In this document: positions 41,924 through 51,529 of the stretch, one piece after another | Numbering within the stretch: position 1 is the first letter of the stretch | Layout: every line of letters begins with the position of its first letter | Assembly (NCBI RefSeq): GCF_021404465.1 | Contig: NZ_JABFTT010000004.1 | Coordinates: 248,001-312,000 of the forward strand | DNA length: 64,000 nt | From: Billgrantia zhangzhouensis | GTDB lineage: Bacteria; Pseudomonadota; Gammaproteobacteria; Pseudomonadales; Halomonadaceae | Reading direction: 5' to 3' | Made by a program: the position numbers and the translations under genes | The notes under the pieces: model-generated | Seen by the model: the letters and a program-made list of their open reading frames with translations, nothing else | Told to the model about the DNA's origin: nothing | The model's database searches: none

Positions 41924-43447
41924 ATGTGCGGTATCGTCGGCCTTCTGGCCAAGCAGACCGTGAACCAGGCTATCTATGACGCCCTGACGGTGCTTCAGCA
42001 TCGCGGCCAGGACGCCGCTGGCATGATGACATGGAGCGAGGGGCGCTTTCTGCTGCGCAAGAGCAATGGTCTGGTGCGCGATGTGTTCCACACGCGCCAC
42101 ATGGCACGACTGCAGGGCAACCTAGGCATTGGGCATGTACGCTATCCCACCGCGGGATCTTCCAGCGAGGCAGAGTCGCAGCCGTTCTATGTCAATTCTC
42201 CGTATGGCATCGCGCTGGCACACAACGGCAACCTGACGAATTCCGAGCAGCTCAAGCAGGAGCTGTTCTCTTCCGACCTGCGGCATATCAATACCAGTTC
42301 GGATTCCGAGGTGCTGCTCAACGTGTTCGCCCATGAGTTGGGCAAGCAGGGGCTGCATCTTTCCCCCGGCGATATCTTCGACGCAGTGCGACGGGTACAT
42401 CGCCGCTGCCGGGGCGGCTACGCCGCGGTGGCCATCATCAACGGTGTCGGCCTGGTTGCTTTCCGTGACCCCAACGGTATCCGCCCAGTGGTATTCGGCA
42501 CCCGCGACGAGGGCAATGGACAGGAGGTGATGATTGCCTCGGAATCAGTGGCGCTCGATGTTGGCGGCTTCGAGCTGCATCGCGACCTGGCCCCTGGCGA
42601 GGCGATCTTCGTCGACATGGACGGGGCGCTGCACACCCAACAGTGTGCCGACATGCCGCAGCTGTCGCCGTGTATCTTCGAGCACGTCTACCTGGCGCGT
42701 CCCGACTCGATCCTCGACGGTGCCTATGTCTACGGCACGCGCATGCACATGGGGCGCAAGCTTGGCGACCGCATCCGCAGCGAGTGGCCGGATCATGATA
42801 TCGATGTGGTGATCCCGATCCCGGATACTTCGCGTACCTCGGCGCTGGAGTTGGCCCAGCACCTGGGTGTGACCTATCGCGAAGGTTTCATGAAGAATCG
42901 TTACATCGGCCGCACCTTCATCATGCCGGGCCAGACGCAGCGCAAGAAATCGGTACGCCAGAAGCTCAATGCCATCGGCATCGAGTTCAAGGGCAAGAAC
43001 GTGCTGCTGGTGGACGACTCCATCGTACGTGGCACCACCTGCAAGCAGATCATCCAGATGGCCCGTGACGCAGGTGCCAACAAGGTCTACTTCGCCTCGG
43101 CGGCGCCGCCGGTGCGCTATCCTAACGTCTACGGTATCGACATGCCGGCGGCCACGGAACTGATCGCCCATGGCCGCAGCGAGGCTGAGGTGGGCGAGTT
43201 GATCGGAGCCGACCGCATCTTCTATCAGGACCTGGAAGACCTGAAGGCTGCCTGTCGCGAGGTCAACCCGGAATTCGAGCATTTCGACTGCTCGGTATTT
43301 GACGGTCGCTACGTGACCGGCGATATCGATGCCGGCTACCTGTCGGCGCTGGAGGCGTCGCGCAACGACGCCGCCAAGCAGCAATCGAGTGCTGGGGCCC
43401 ACGCGCTGGTGGGCATGCATAATCAGGACGACGACATCGACGACTGA
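41924..43447 (+). CDS. purF: Amidophosphoribosyltransferase
   Basis: First committed step of purine synthesis, making phosphoribosylamine from PRPP and glutamine. 507 residues. The nucleophile is Cys2 (MCGIVGLL) of the Ntn glutaminase domain. The PRPP loop is [22 protein letters not shown] lies upstream of ATG 41924. It is followed after 11 bases by metZ, as in Pseudomonas. Confidence 0.98.
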   Translation: MCGIVGLLAKQTVNQAIYDALTVLQHRGQDAAGMMTWSEGRFLLRKSNGLVRDVFHTRHMARLQGNLGIGHVRYPTAGSSSEAESQPFYVNSPYGIALAHNGNLTNSEQLKQELFSSDLRHINTSSDSEVLLNVFAHELGKQGLHLSPGDIFDAVRRVHRRCRGGYAAVAIINGVGLVAFRDPNGIRPVVFGTRDEGNGQEVMIASESVALDVGGFELHRDLAPGEAIFVDMDGALHTQQCADMPQLSPCIFEHVYLARPDSILDGAYVYGTRMHMGRKLGDRIRSEWPDHDIDVVIPIPDTSRTSALELAQHLGVTYREGFMKNRYIGRTFIMPGQTQRKKSVRQKLNAIGIEFKGKNVLLVDDSIVRGTTCKQIIQMARDAGANKVYFASAAPPVRYPNVYGIDMPAATELIAHGRSEAEVGELIGADRIFYQDLEDLKAACREVNPEFEHFDCSVFDGRYVTGDIDAGYLSALEASRNDAAKQQSSAGAHALVGMHNQDDDIDD

Positions 43448-43458
43448 GGTGGCCGAGC

Positions 43459-44655
43459 ATGAATGACGAAATGAGCCCTGACGATAGCTGGGCGCTGGAA
43501 ACCCTGGCGATTCGCGCGGGCCATCGGCGCACCCACGAGCAGGAGCATGGCGAGCCGATCTTTCCCACCTCGAGCTTCGTCTATGGCAGCGCCGCCGAGG
43601 CGGCGCGCAAGTTCGGCGGGGAGGAGCGCGGCAACGTCTACTCGCGCTTCACCAACCCCACGGTACATACCTTCGAGCGTCGCCTGGCGGCGCTCGAAGG
43701 AGGCGAGCGCTGTGTGGCGACGAGCTCCGGCATGGCGGCGATTCTTTCCACGGTGCTTGCCCTGCTCCAGGCTGGTGACGAGATCGTCGCCTCGCGCTCG
43801 CTGTTCGGTTCCACCGTCAGCCTGTTCGACAAGTACTTCGGCAAGCTGGGCATTGCTACGTGCTATGTGGAGCTTTCCGACCTGGCCGCCTGGGAGGCAG
43901 CGATCACGCCCAGAACGCGCCTATTGTTCGCCGAGACGCCCTCCAACCCGCTCTCCGAAGTTGTCGACATTGCCGCGCTTGCCGAGATCGCTCACCGACA
44001 TGAAGCGCTGCTCGCCATCGACAACTGCTTCCTGACGCCTGCGCTGCAAAAGCCGTTGACGCTGGGGGCCGATCTGGTGATCCATTCCGCCACCAAATAT
44101 CTGGACGGGCAGGGTCGTGCGGTCGGAGGCGCCGTAGTCGGGCACGACAAGGAGCTGGAGGAGGTGTTCGGGGTCGTTCGCACCTGTGGACCATGCCTGA
44201 GTCCGTTCAACGCCTGGCTCTTCACCAAGGGCCTCGAGACGCTCTCGCTGCGCATGCGCGCCCACTGCGAGAATGCCCAGACACTGGCCGGGTGGCTGCA
44301 GGCGCACCCGGCGGTGGCTCGGGTGCACTACAGCGGTTTGGCGGAGCACCCGCAGCATGAACTGGCCCGCCGTCAGCAGAGCGGCTTCGGTGCAGTGCTG
44401 GGCTTCGAAGTGAAAGGAGGGCGTGAGGCCGCCTGGTCGGTTATCGATGCCACTCGCATGCTCTCGATCACCGGCAACCTGGGTGACGTCAAGACCACCA
44501 TCACTCATCCTGCCACCACCACGCATGGGCGGCTGTCGCAACCGCAGAAGGAGGCGGCAGGCATCGGTGAAGGGTTGATCCGCGTGGCGGTGGGGCTCGA
44601 GGCGCTCGATGACATCCGTAGGGACCTGGCTCGTGGCCTGGACGCGCTGGCGTAG
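43459..44655 (+). CDS. metZ: O-succinylhomoserine sulfhydrylase
   Basis: PLP enzyme of the Cys/Met metabolism family that makes homocysteine from O-succinylhomoserine and sulfide. 398 residues. The cofactor Lys213 is in IHSATKYLDGQGR; SSGMAAI holds the phosphate-binding turn. The position straight after purF matches Pseudomonas metZ, where the substrate was shown to be O-succinylhomoserine; substrate choice is inferred from that. Confidence 0.94.
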   Translation: MNDEMSPDDSWALETLAIRAGHRRTHEQEHGEPIFPTSSFVYGSAAEAARKFGGEERGNVYSRFTNPTVHTFERRLAALEGGERCVATSSGMAAILSTVLALLQAGDEIVASRSLFGSTVSLFDKYFGKLGIATCYVELSDLAAWEAAITPRTRLLFAETPSNPLSEVVDIAALAEIAHRHEALLAIDNCFLTPALQKPLTLGADLVIHSATKYLDGQGRAVGGAVVGHDKELEEVFGVVRTCGPCLSPFNAWLFTKGLETLSLRMRAHCENAQTLAGWLQAHPAVARVHYSGLAEHPQHELARRQQSGFGAVLGFEVKGGREAAWSVIDATRMLSITGNLGDVKTTITHPATTTHGRLSQPQKEAAGIGEGLIRVAVGLEALDDIRRDLARGLDALA

Positions 44656-44723
44656 CCGGTGTCCAACGGAGCGATGTCGACACTCGGTACCGCATCGGGG
44701 CGCCACTTGGTTTTCTCACTCGC

Positions 44724-46424
44724 TCAAAGCTGGAAGTTGGCGGGGTCGACCACCTCTTCCAGTTTGCCGATCTGCTGTATGTCCTGGTCAGCCAAGACTG
44801 TGTCGAGCTTAGAGTCCTGAAATGCCAGGTTCTTGACGACACGAACCTGTCTCGGCGAGCCCTCACGGTCGAGTTCCATGACCCAGGCGAGAAATCCGCC
44901 CGTATATTTGACTAGGCTGCCCACCGGGTACAAGCCGTAGCGGCGGACATAGCGAGTCAGGCACTTCTTGTCGTAGCCGTCGTTGCCGTATACCCAGCGG
45001 TAGGCATCCAAAGGCGACAGGGCGGGCCTGCCGTTGCGTGCATGAGTTAGCGTATCGACGATCTTGATGATCGATGCGGTGCGCACCAGTTCCGACAATG
45101 CTTCTGCCCTCTTGCCAGCCGGGTAGCCACTGCCATCGAGCCGCTCGTTGATATCGCCGACGATGCGGTTGAGTACGGGGCCGGGGGACCATCCCACCTT
45201 ATGCAACTGCCGGCGCAGTGCCTCCACATGGTGTTTCAAGAGGTTTCTCTGAGATGCCGTCAGGTGGGTATCCAGGGAGGGCAGATGCTCGCTGAGCAGC
45301 AGGGGTTTTCCCATCGCGTGCAGCAGGATGCCGGCCACCGCTTCCCGCGCATCGTCAACGAGGCCGGGTTGCGTTGGCAGAACGTCGCCCAACAGGGCAG
45401 CGACTCGCACGGAGTGCCGTACCCACGCCGCTTCTTCGCTGAGATAGCGCAGGGCATACAGAAACTGATGGCGATCGCTCTCGGCCAGGTGCAGCAGGGT
45501 GTCCGCGCTATCGTAAAGCATGTCTTCGGGGAAGGGGCGTTCATTTTTCAGACAATGCAAAATGATGTGTTGTTGTCGAGCCACCTCTTTGATGGCATGG
45601 GCCATGGGCGGTAGCTTGTTTCGCCGCTTGTTCGAATTGGCCGGTTTTTTGTCGTGGGGGCTGACGAGGAAAAGCGGTGATATTCCCGCCCGCCGGTTCT
45701 CCATTCCCATGCGCCTGGCCAACTCCGCTTCGGATTCGGTGATGAAGTAGAGCAGGCGCTGTCGCATATCTCGATCGAGATCGATGAAGCGTATTCCAAC
45801 CGCCACGTGCCGCGCGCGACCGAAGGGGCGCATGTTGCGTATCGAACCCTTGGAGCGCAAACCCTCACCGTTGGGGAATTGAATGTAAATATTTGGTAGC
45901 TGCTGGTGTATCGTCAGCGGCATGCTGTCCTCGAGCGGGACTTCGAGCATGCAGCCGCCTACTGAAAGATTGCACAGGCGGGCGCTGATGGTGAGGCCCG
46001 TGTACACGTCGAGCGACACCGAGGCCGACATTCCTAGCACAAACGGAACTCTGACGCCTCCGGGCTTGATGGTGATCAGCAGCGTGTCGGCCAGGGTGCA
46101 GCGGACCTCGAACAGGCTGCTATGGATCCGTTCACAGGTCGCCTGGACCTTTTCGAAGCACAGCAGTAGCGGTGGGTCGTCCCGGTTGATCTTTTCCAGG
46201 TCAAAGGATACCAGCCCGTCGGATAGGTAATCGCCGATGTTGCCCGCAGGGCAGAAAACACGCAAGGTCAGGGTTCTTCTGCCGATATCGATGCCTGCCA
46301 CCTGCGCTGACAGCGGATGGGCCCGAGTGTTGGAGAAGATGGTGATGTCGTGACTTCCCTCGACGATTCGCCCGACGGTGCGGATGGCCTGATTGGAAAG
46401 TGCTGATGTCGTCTTCCATTCCAT
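44724..46424 (-). CDS. PilZ plus degenerate HD-GYP protein
   Basis: A 566-residue soluble protein. Residues 1-230 form a YcgR-like N-terminal part and a PilZ domain with NLSVGG at 152-157, but the Arg-x3-Arg c-di-GMP motif ahead of it is not clear. Residues 325-525 follow the HD-GYP plan: His337 in VRHSVRVAALL, LLHAMGK (367-373) where LLHDIGK is usual, and INERLDGSGYPAG (425-437) where HHExxDGxGYP is usual. The HD aspartate and both later histidines are missing, so the di-iron phosphodiesterase site cannot be complete. It is probably a c-di-GMP sensor. The gene lies 34 bases downstream of an EAL gene on the same strand. Confidence 0.82.
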   Translation of the reverse strand: MEWKTTSALSNQAIRTVGRIVEGSHDITIFSNTRAHPLSAQVAGIDIGRRTLTLRVFCPAGNIGDYLSDGLVSFDLEKINRDDPPLLLCFEKVQATCERIHSSLFEVRCTLADTLLITIKPGGVRVPFVLGMSASVSLDVYTGLTISARLCNLSVGGCMLEVPLEDSMPLTIHQQLPNIYIQFPNGEGLRSKGSIRNMRPFGRARHVAVGIRFIDLDRDMRQRLLYFITESEAELARRMGMENRRAGISPLFLVSPHDKKPANSNKRRNKLPPMAHAIKEVARQQHIILHCLKNERPFPEDMLYDSADTLLHLAESDRHQFLYALRYLSEEAAWVRHSVRVAALLGDVLPTQPGLVDDAREAVAGILLHAMGKPLLLSEHLPSLDTHLTASQRNLLKHHVEALRRQLHKVGWSPGPVLNRIVGDINERLDGSGYPAGKRAEALSELVRTASIIKIVDTLTHARNGRPALSPLDAYRWVYGNDGYDKKCLTRYVRRYGLYPVGSLVKYTGGFLAWVMELDREGSPRQVRVVKNLAFQDSKLDTVLADQDIQQIGKLEEVVDPANFQL

Positions 46425-46458
46425 AGAGAAATTCCGCAGACAGGCAATCGATGAGGGG

Positions 46459-47697
46459 TTAGCGGCGGCGCGTTCCCAAAGCGCGCCACGGCCACTCCGG
46501 TGCGCTGCTCAGCCAGTTGGTGAGCTTTTCGCCGGACATGGGATGTGCGATAAAATATCCCTGAACCAGGTCACAACCGACGAAATCGAGAAACTGCAGG
46601 GTCGCCTCGTCCTCGACGCCCTCCGCCGTCGAGCGAAGCCCCAAGGAATGGCCAAGTTCGACAATGCTCTTGACGACCGAACGTGACGTAGCAGAATGCA
46701 GGGCCGTGGCAACGAAGGCTCTGTCTACCTTGATCTCGGAAAACGGTAACCTTGCCAGCTGTTGCATCGAGGAGTAGCCGGCCCCGAAATCATCGATAGA
46801 GAGCTGAAAGCCTTGCACCCTCAATCGTGTCAACAGTTCGAGGGAAAGTACGGGGTCGTCCAGTGCACTGGTTTCGGTCAGTTCGAGGACCACCCGGCTG
46901 GTGTCCACTTCATGGCTTTCGCACAGTTGGGCCATGACCTCGGGAAAATCCGGTCGAGTGAGATTACGCGCAGAGATGTTGATGGACAGCGACGGAACGT
47001 TTTGCGCCACGATGTCGGCAAACGCCCGTGGCGGAGACAGAATATTCGTGCGAAACCAGAACAGCGCCTGCTCGGCTATCCGTGCGGTGAATTCTGGCAT
47101 CAGGCCAGCTCGTTCGATTGCCGGAATGAAGCGGTCGGGAGCAATGAGTCCATCCACAGGGTGCCGCCACCTTGCCAGGGCCTCGAATCCCGCCAACTGG
47201 CCGTCGCGGCAGAATACTTGAGGCTGGTAGGCCAGACTGAACTCGCAGTTCTCGATGGCTTGAAGCAGGATGGAAGAGGGCAGCTCCAGCGTATGGTGGG
47301 CACCAAGCTCGTATGTGGCGGGCAGGTCCCCGCCCACCTGCCTCAGCATCCAGCTCAGTCCGCTCGAGGAGAAGGGCTTGGTCAAGTGGCCGATAACGCG
47401 CAGACCGCGTGCCGAGGCTATTCGGGCCGCAGCATCGAGTACCCGCGGGTCGGCTCCGCTGGTCAGAATGACACTGGCCTCGCTCCCTCGGTCTGCCAGC
47501 AACCGGATGATGTCGAGGCCATCCGTTCCGGACATGGGCAGGTCGATCAACACGCAGGCCGGGCGTTCCTCGTTCAGGGCGGAATGAAAGCCTTCGACAC
47601 TCTCTGCTATGCGCACCTGCAGTGCTGCATCCTTTGCGATGCGAGCCGCGGCCCGGGCCGCCTGGGGGTCATGCTCGAAAATCAACAAACGTTCCAT
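46459..47697 (-). CDS. Response-regulator EAL phosphodiesterase
   Basis: A 412-residue protein with a receiver domain (about 1-120; phospho-acceptor Asp52 in VLIDLPMSG, Thr79, Lys107 in LTKPF) and an EAL domain (about 140-400). All the catalytic and metal residues I can check are in place: Glu172 (FEALARW), Asn240 (SINISARN), Glu275 (LELTETS), Asp302 and Asp303 (IDDFGAGYSS), Lys323 (IKVDR), Glu359 (AEGVE) and Gln379 (QGYFI). It should hydrolyse c-di-GMP under phosphorylation control. No sensor kinase is adjacent. It is upstream of the PilZ/HD-GYP-like gene and likely co-transcribed. ATG 47697 is the natural receiver start. Confidence 0.92.
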   Translation of the reverse strand: MERLLIFEHDPQAARAAARIAKDAALQVRIAESVEGFHSALNEERPACVLIDLPMSGTDGLDIIRLLADRGSEASVILTSGADPRVLDAAARIASARGLRVIGHLTKPFSSSGLSWMLRQVGGDLPATYELGAHHTLELPSSILLQAIENCEFSLAYQPQVFCRDGQLAGFEALARWRHPVDGLIAPDRFIPAIERAGLMPEFTARIAEQALFWFRTNILSPPRAFADIVAQNVPSLSINISARNLTRPDFPEVMAQLCESHEVDTSRVVLELTETSALDDPVLSLELLTRLRVQGFQLSIDDFGAGYSSMQQLARLPFSEIKVDRAFVATALHSATSRSVVKSIVELGHSLGLRSTAEGVEDEATLQFLDFVGCDLVQGYFIAHPMSGEKLTNWLSSAPEWPWRALGTRRR

Positions 47698-48068
47698 ATG
47701 AATCGTCATGCCGTAGTCCAGACCTCTGTGCCCGTCCCTGCCGAATGTCTCGCGCCCCCACGAATGCTATTCTTGTTTCCATACTGTTTCGGAAAAAGAA
47801 CACTCGGCGCCTCGGCATGGACCGGCCGCCACGAATGGTTCGCTTTCCATCACGTTTGTCTCCCTATGGGGCGTCGGGGTTGGAGGGCCTGCCTGTTATC
47901 GCTTCGATTTGGCGTGACATTAGGCGACGAACTTCGGCTCTCTACTCGTTGCAGGGAGCTTACGGCACAAATGGAGCGAATGTCAACACGTATGTGTCGA
48001 TAATGCTCTTGTTCGCCATGTTTGTGTTGTTTTTGCAACGATTTGTTATTTGACTTTTAGGGAAAGCC
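47698..48068. other. Intergenic region of 371 bases
   Basis: It lies between the divergent EAL gene and the Cro/CI-type regulator. The part from 47990 on is AT-rich, unlike the rest of the window, and holds the small dyad ACAC-GTAT-GTGT (47986-47997). A 79-codon frame from ATG 47817 ends at 48053 with a hydrophobic segment (VSIMLLFAMFVLFLQRFVI), but it lacks a Shine-Dalgarno and I do not call it. No clear promoter pair is visible. Confidence 0.45.
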
Positions 48069-48539
48069 ATGGCGCGTCATGACCTTGAAATATCTAACAT
48101 TTCCTCCAAGGAAGACCAGGTTGACGCGTTCGAAAAGCGCATGAACATAGCGATAAAGCGAGCAGGAGGCGCCACGATCATGTCGGAGAAGGCGGGGGTC
48201 TCCACCTCGGTTCTCAGAAAATGGCGGGCGGGACTATCTGAGCCAACCCTGAGCAGCTTGGTGAGAATGGCAAGGGCCGCGGGCCTCTCCGTGGAATGGC
48301 TCGCGACTGGCGAAGGCACCCCGGACGCCGGCCCGTCAGCAGGGCAACGGCTTATCGACCTGGAGACCCTGGAAGACGTCATCATCAGAACGCGACGGAT
48401 CTCCGAGTACAAGAGCTTGGCCCTCAAGCCAGAGGCAGAAGCCCGAATCATCCGTCTCGTTTACGAATTCTCCATGCGGCAGGGGCAACCGATGGACGAG
48501 GTCAGTCTAAACAACATCATCGAGCTGGCTTCTCTGTAA
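48069..48539 (+). CDS. Cro/CI-type helix-turn-helix regulator
   Basis: A 156-residue DNA-binding protein. The XRE-like helix-turn-helix covers about residues 24-80 (MNIAIKRAGGATIMSEKAG, then VSTSVLRKWRAGLSEPTL), and VEWLATGEGTP is the usual end of phage-repressor N-domains. The C-terminal 65 residues are helical and show no LexA-like peptidase motif, so it is not a self-cleaving repressor. AGGGAAAG lies before ATG 48069. Its composition is less GC-rich than its neighbours, which hints at transfer, yet no phage genes are near. Target unknown. Confidence 0.82.
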   Translation: MARHDLEISNISSKEDQVDAFEKRMNIAIKRAGGATIMSEKAGVSTSVLRKWRAGLSEPTLSSLVRMARAAGLSVEWLATGEGTPDAGPSAGQRLIDLETLEDVIIRTRRISEYKSLALKPEAEARIIRLVYEFSMRQGQPMDEVSLNNIIELASL

Positions 48540-48697
48540 CGATAGCTACCGGCCGGTCAAGCACGATGAGCGGAATCTTGTCGCAGGTAGGTCGTATGCG
48601 GTTTCTAGAATGATCTGTTCGGCTTTTTTCAATAAAAACTGATGGTGCGTTGCGGTATGCTGCTCCATCGACGACGAAGTTCAACGGGAGCGATGAG

Positions 48698-49252
48698 ATG
48701 TGGCGTAACACCCGATCAGGCTGGGGCCTAGTCAGCATCATCTTCCATTGGCTCAGTGCCCTGGTCATCGTCGGTCTGTTCGTGCTCGGCTGGTGGATGA
48801 CCGACCTGGGGTATTTCGATCCCTGGTACAACCGTGCTCCGTGGTGGCATCGCTCCGTCGGCATGTTGCTGTTATTCGCGACTCTGCTGCGTATCGCCTG
48901 GCGCCTGTTCCAGCCGACCCCCGTGGCGCAGGGCAGCCGTCTGGAGCGGCTCGCGGCGCATCTGGGCCATATTGCCCTATATGTGCTGATGTTGACGGTC
49001 CTGCTGAGCGGTTACCTGATTTCCACTGCCCGCGGGCGTGGCATCAGCGTATTCGACTGGTTCGAGGTGCCGGCGCTGGTGAGTCACCTGCCCAACCAGG
49101 CGAGCATTGCCGGCGAGGTGCATTGGTATAGTGCGCTGGCCCTACTGTTGCTGGCCGCAGGCCATGCGCTGGCCGCCCTCAAGCATCATTTCCTCGATCG
49201 CCACGATATCTTCGTGCGAATGTTGAACCCGGCACGTACGCGTCGCCGTTGA
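48698..49252 (+). CDS. Cytochrome b561 family protein
   Basis: A 184-residue diheme-type b cytochrome with four membrane spans. The heme-ligand histidines are likely in IIFHWLSALVIV (first span), WWHRSVGML, LGHIALYVLMLTV and EVHWYSALALLLLAAGHALAAL. It is paired with a downstream YceI gene 39 bases away, the arrangement known as yceJ-yceI in E. coli. ATG 48698 has GGGAG at 48686-48690. It may move electrons between quinol and periplasmic partners; the physiological partner is not known. Confidence 0.9.
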   Translation: MWRNTRSGWGLVSIIFHWLSALVIVGLFVLGWWMTDLGYFDPWYNRAPWWHRSVGMLLLFATLLRIAWRLFQPTPVAQGSRLERLAAHLGHIALYVLMLTVLLSGYLISTARGRGISVFDWFEVPALVSHLPNQASIAGEVHWYSALALLLLAAGHALAALKHHFLDRHDIFVRMLNPARTRRR

Positions 49253-49291
49253 ACGTTAGCGCCTTCGAGCGCTTCAACCAAGGAGAGACTC

Positions 49292-49876
49292 ATGTTCAAG
49301 AAAGCCGCACTCGCTACTGCCTTTGGCGCCGCTTCTCTGGCCGTGGCCGGTCAGGCCCTGGCCGACGACTACGTGGTGGATACCGAGGGGCAGCACGCCT
49401 TCGTCCAGTTCAAGATCAACCACCTTGGCTACTCCTACATTCTGGGTAACTTCGAAGAGTTCGAAGGCAATTTCCACTACGATCCCGAGAACCTCGAGGC
49501 ATCAAGCGTGGAAATGGAGGTGCAGGTCAACAGCCTCAACACCAACCATGCCGAGCGTGATCGCCATTTCCTGAGCGATGATTTCCTCAGTGCCGACCAG
49601 TATCCGACCGCCACTTTCGTTTCCACTGGCTTCGAGCCGAGTGGAGACGGCGAAGGCGTGCTCACCGGTGATCTCACCCTGAAGGGAGAGACGCGTGAAA
49701 TCGAGATGCCGGTAACCCTGATGGGAGAGGGCGAGGATCCGTGGGGCAACTACCGTGCCGGTTTCGAAGGTTCGACCACGCTGACACTTGCCGATTTCGG
49801 CATCGATATGAGCGATTTTCCTGAAATGATGCATGAGCTCGAACTCTACGTCACTTTCGAGGGCGTGCGTCAGTAA
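49292..49876 (+). CDS. YceI family periplasmic lipocalin-like protein
   Basis: A 194-residue secreted protein with signal peptide cleaved after QALA (residue 24). The YceI beta-barrel binds isoprenoid quinone-like chains in known structures. Family features seen: DTEGQHAFVQFKINHLGYSY, then FLSADQYPTATFVST, and LKGETREIEMPVTL. AAGGAGAGA lies upstream of ATG 49292. It is co-oriented with cytochrome b561 and ends in a strong terminator. Confidence 0.94.
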   Translation: MFKKAALATAFGAASLAVAGQALADDYVVDTEGQHAFVQFKINHLGYSYILGNFEEFEGNFHYDPENLEASSVEMEVQVNSLNTNHAERDRHFLSDDFLSADQYPTATFVSTGFEPSGDGEGVLTGDLTLKGETREIEMPVTLMGEGEDPWGNYRAGFEGSTTLTLADFGIDMSDFPEMMHELELYVTFEGVRQ

Positions 49877-49895
49877 CGAGTCCTGATCTTTAGCG

Positions 49896-49933
49896 AGGAC
49901 ACCCTCGGCCTGTGCCGAGGGTGTCCTGTTTTT
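49896..49933 (+). terminator. Strong intrinsic terminator after the yceI gene
   Basis: A perfect 14-bp stem (arms 49896-49909 and 49914-49927, AGGACACCCTCGGC) with loop CTGT, followed by GTTTTT. Confidence 0.95.
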
Positions 49934-50036
49934 GGGACGAGGCAGGTCAAGACCGTCTCAGACTCGAAGTGGTAGCCTAGCCTGCTGGGGCTGGTAAGTG
50001 CGCTCAATGGCTTGCGGGGCTGAGCGAGGGCGCGCT

Positions 50037-50064
50037 TTGACGTAGAATGCAGCTCCCCTACACT
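50037..50064 (+). promoter_or_regulatory. Sigma-70 promoter for the MATE exporter gene
   Basis: TTGACG (50037-50042), 16-base spacer, TACACT (50059-50064). Predicted transcription would begin near 50071, only about 8 bases before ATG 50079, leaving at most a trace of a 5' leader. Confidence 0.55.
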
Positions 50065-50078
50065 GATGGAGCCGCCGG

Positions 50079-51449
50079 ATGCCTCCTGCCTCTGCCGCCA
50101 CTTCCCTAGGCGCAACACTTTGGCGCCAGACTTGGCCGATGGCCATCGGTGTGCTGGCATTATTGGGCTTCCAACTGGTAGACAGCGCTTTTGTCGCTCG
50201 GCTGGGTACTGCGCCATTGGCGGCGCAGTCGTTCACCTTTCCGTTGAGCTTTCTCATCATTGGCGTTCAGGTTGGGCTCGGTATCGCTATCGCGGCGCTG
50301 ATTTCCCGTGCTCTAGGGGCCGGCGAGACGCTGAGGGCCCGACGCCTGGGCTCGCTGGTATTGATGGTAGGCAGTGCGACCATTGCCTTGCTCGCCCTGG
50401 TGCTATGGTGGACCCAGGCGCCGATCTTCTCTCGTTTGGGGGCCGATGCGGTGACGCGAGCCCTGATCCGCGACTATTGGGCACCGCAGCTGTTCGCGGC
50501 TTGGTTGGGGGCGGTGCTCTATTTCGTCTACAGCCTCTTTCGCGCTCACGGCGATACGCGACTGCCCGGCAAGGTGATGGTAATGACGAGCCTGGTCAAT
50601 CTGGTGCTCGATCCGCTACTGATTTTCGGCGTCGGTCCCTGGGAGGGGCTGGGGTTGCCCGGGGCGGCCTGGGCCACGACGATTGCTTTTGGTTGCGGGT
50701 TACTGATGGTCGTCAAGCGATTGCGGCGCAACGACTGGCTGGCACGGCGTGGACTCAAGCTGGAGCTTGCTGCTTCGCTGCCTCCCTTTGCAAGCATCGC
50801 CGGGCCAGCGATGATCAGCCAATTGATGCCGCCGCTAGCGTCGATGCTTGCCGTCTCGGTGGTGGCGGATATCGGGGGCTCCGCCGTGGCGGCCTGGGGC
50901 CTTGCAAGCCGTCTGGAGACGCTTGCCCTGGTCGTGGTGCTGGCCATGACCATGTCACTGCCGCCGTGGCTAGGGCGTTGCTACGGCGCCGGCGACTGGA
51001 CTCAGATCAGGCGCCTGATCGGCTTGGCGTTGAAGGTCGTGGTGTTATGGCAACTGAGTCTGGGCATGGTGCTGGCATTGCTCTCGCCCTGGGCGGCGCA
51101 TTTGTTGGCGGGGAGCCCCGAGGTTCGCGATGATCTAACGGTGCTGATCCGTTTCCTGCTGCCGAGCTATGCCGCACTTGGCGTCTGTATGCTGGTGGTC
51201 TCCGCCGGCAACGCGCTGGGTTGGCCACTGCGTGCCATGCTGATGTCGGCGGCACGACTCTTCCTCTGCTATCTTCCCGGCTTGTGGCTGGGGGCTTCGT
51301 TCGGTGGTCTTGCAGGACTCGCCATAGGGGCGGCGCTCGGTAACGTGCTGGCTGGCATGGCGGCCTGGCAGTTGATGCGCCGCATGCAAGCGCGGAGCGA
51401 AGCCGACGAGCACGGCGAGCCGAAACTTTTCTCTCGTGAGCGAACCTGA
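50079..51449 (+). CDS. MATE family efflux transporter (DinF-like)
   Basis: A 456-residue, 12-span multidrug or metabolite exporter driven by an ion gradient. The N-terminal span has the family pattern (WRQTWPMAIGVLALLGFQLVDSAFVARLGT, split here at LVDSAFVARLG), and the second half repeats it (IAGPAMISQLMPPLASMLA). The substrate cannot be told. Start: ATG 50079; GGAG at 50067-50070 gives good spacing. It is a single-gene unit by its own promoter. Confidence 0.88.
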   Translation: MPPASAATSLGATLWRQTWPMAIGVLALLGFQLVDSAFVARLGTAPLAAQSFTFPLSFLIIGVQVGLGIAIAALISRALGAGETLRARRLGSLVLMVGSATIALLALVLWWTQAPIFSRLGADAVTRALIRDYWAPQLFAAWLGAVLYFVYSLFRAHGDTRLPGKVMVMTSLVNLVLDPLLIFGVGPWEGLGLPGAAWATTIAFGCGLLMVVKRLRRNDWLARRGLKLELAASLPPFASIAGPAMISQLMPPLASMLAVSVVADIGGSAVAAWGLASRLETLALVVVLAMTMSLPPWLGRCYGAGDWTQIRRLIGLALKVVVLWQLSLGMVLALLSPWAAHLLAGSPEVRDDLTVLIRFLLPSYAALGVCMLVVSAGNALGWPLRAMLMSAARLFLCYLPGLWLGASFGGLAGLAIGAALGNVLAGMAAWQLMRRMQARSEADEHGEPKLFSRERT

Positions 51450-51529
51450 CGATCGAATTGCTGTCAGGGTAGGACGTAGTGGACCGATAGACTCGGGCCA
51501 TGAAAGTAACTCATGGAAGGGAGTAGGAA

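Noticed and set aside
46762-48003. 413-codon plus-strand frame antisense to the EAL gene
   Set aside because: It is antisense to a gene with all EAL residues; its codon pattern follows the complement of that gene.
47817-48053. 79-codon frame with a C-terminal hydrophobic segment
   Set aside because: No Shine-Dalgarno, poor codon bias in its first half and no known relative; kept only as a note in the intergenic entry.
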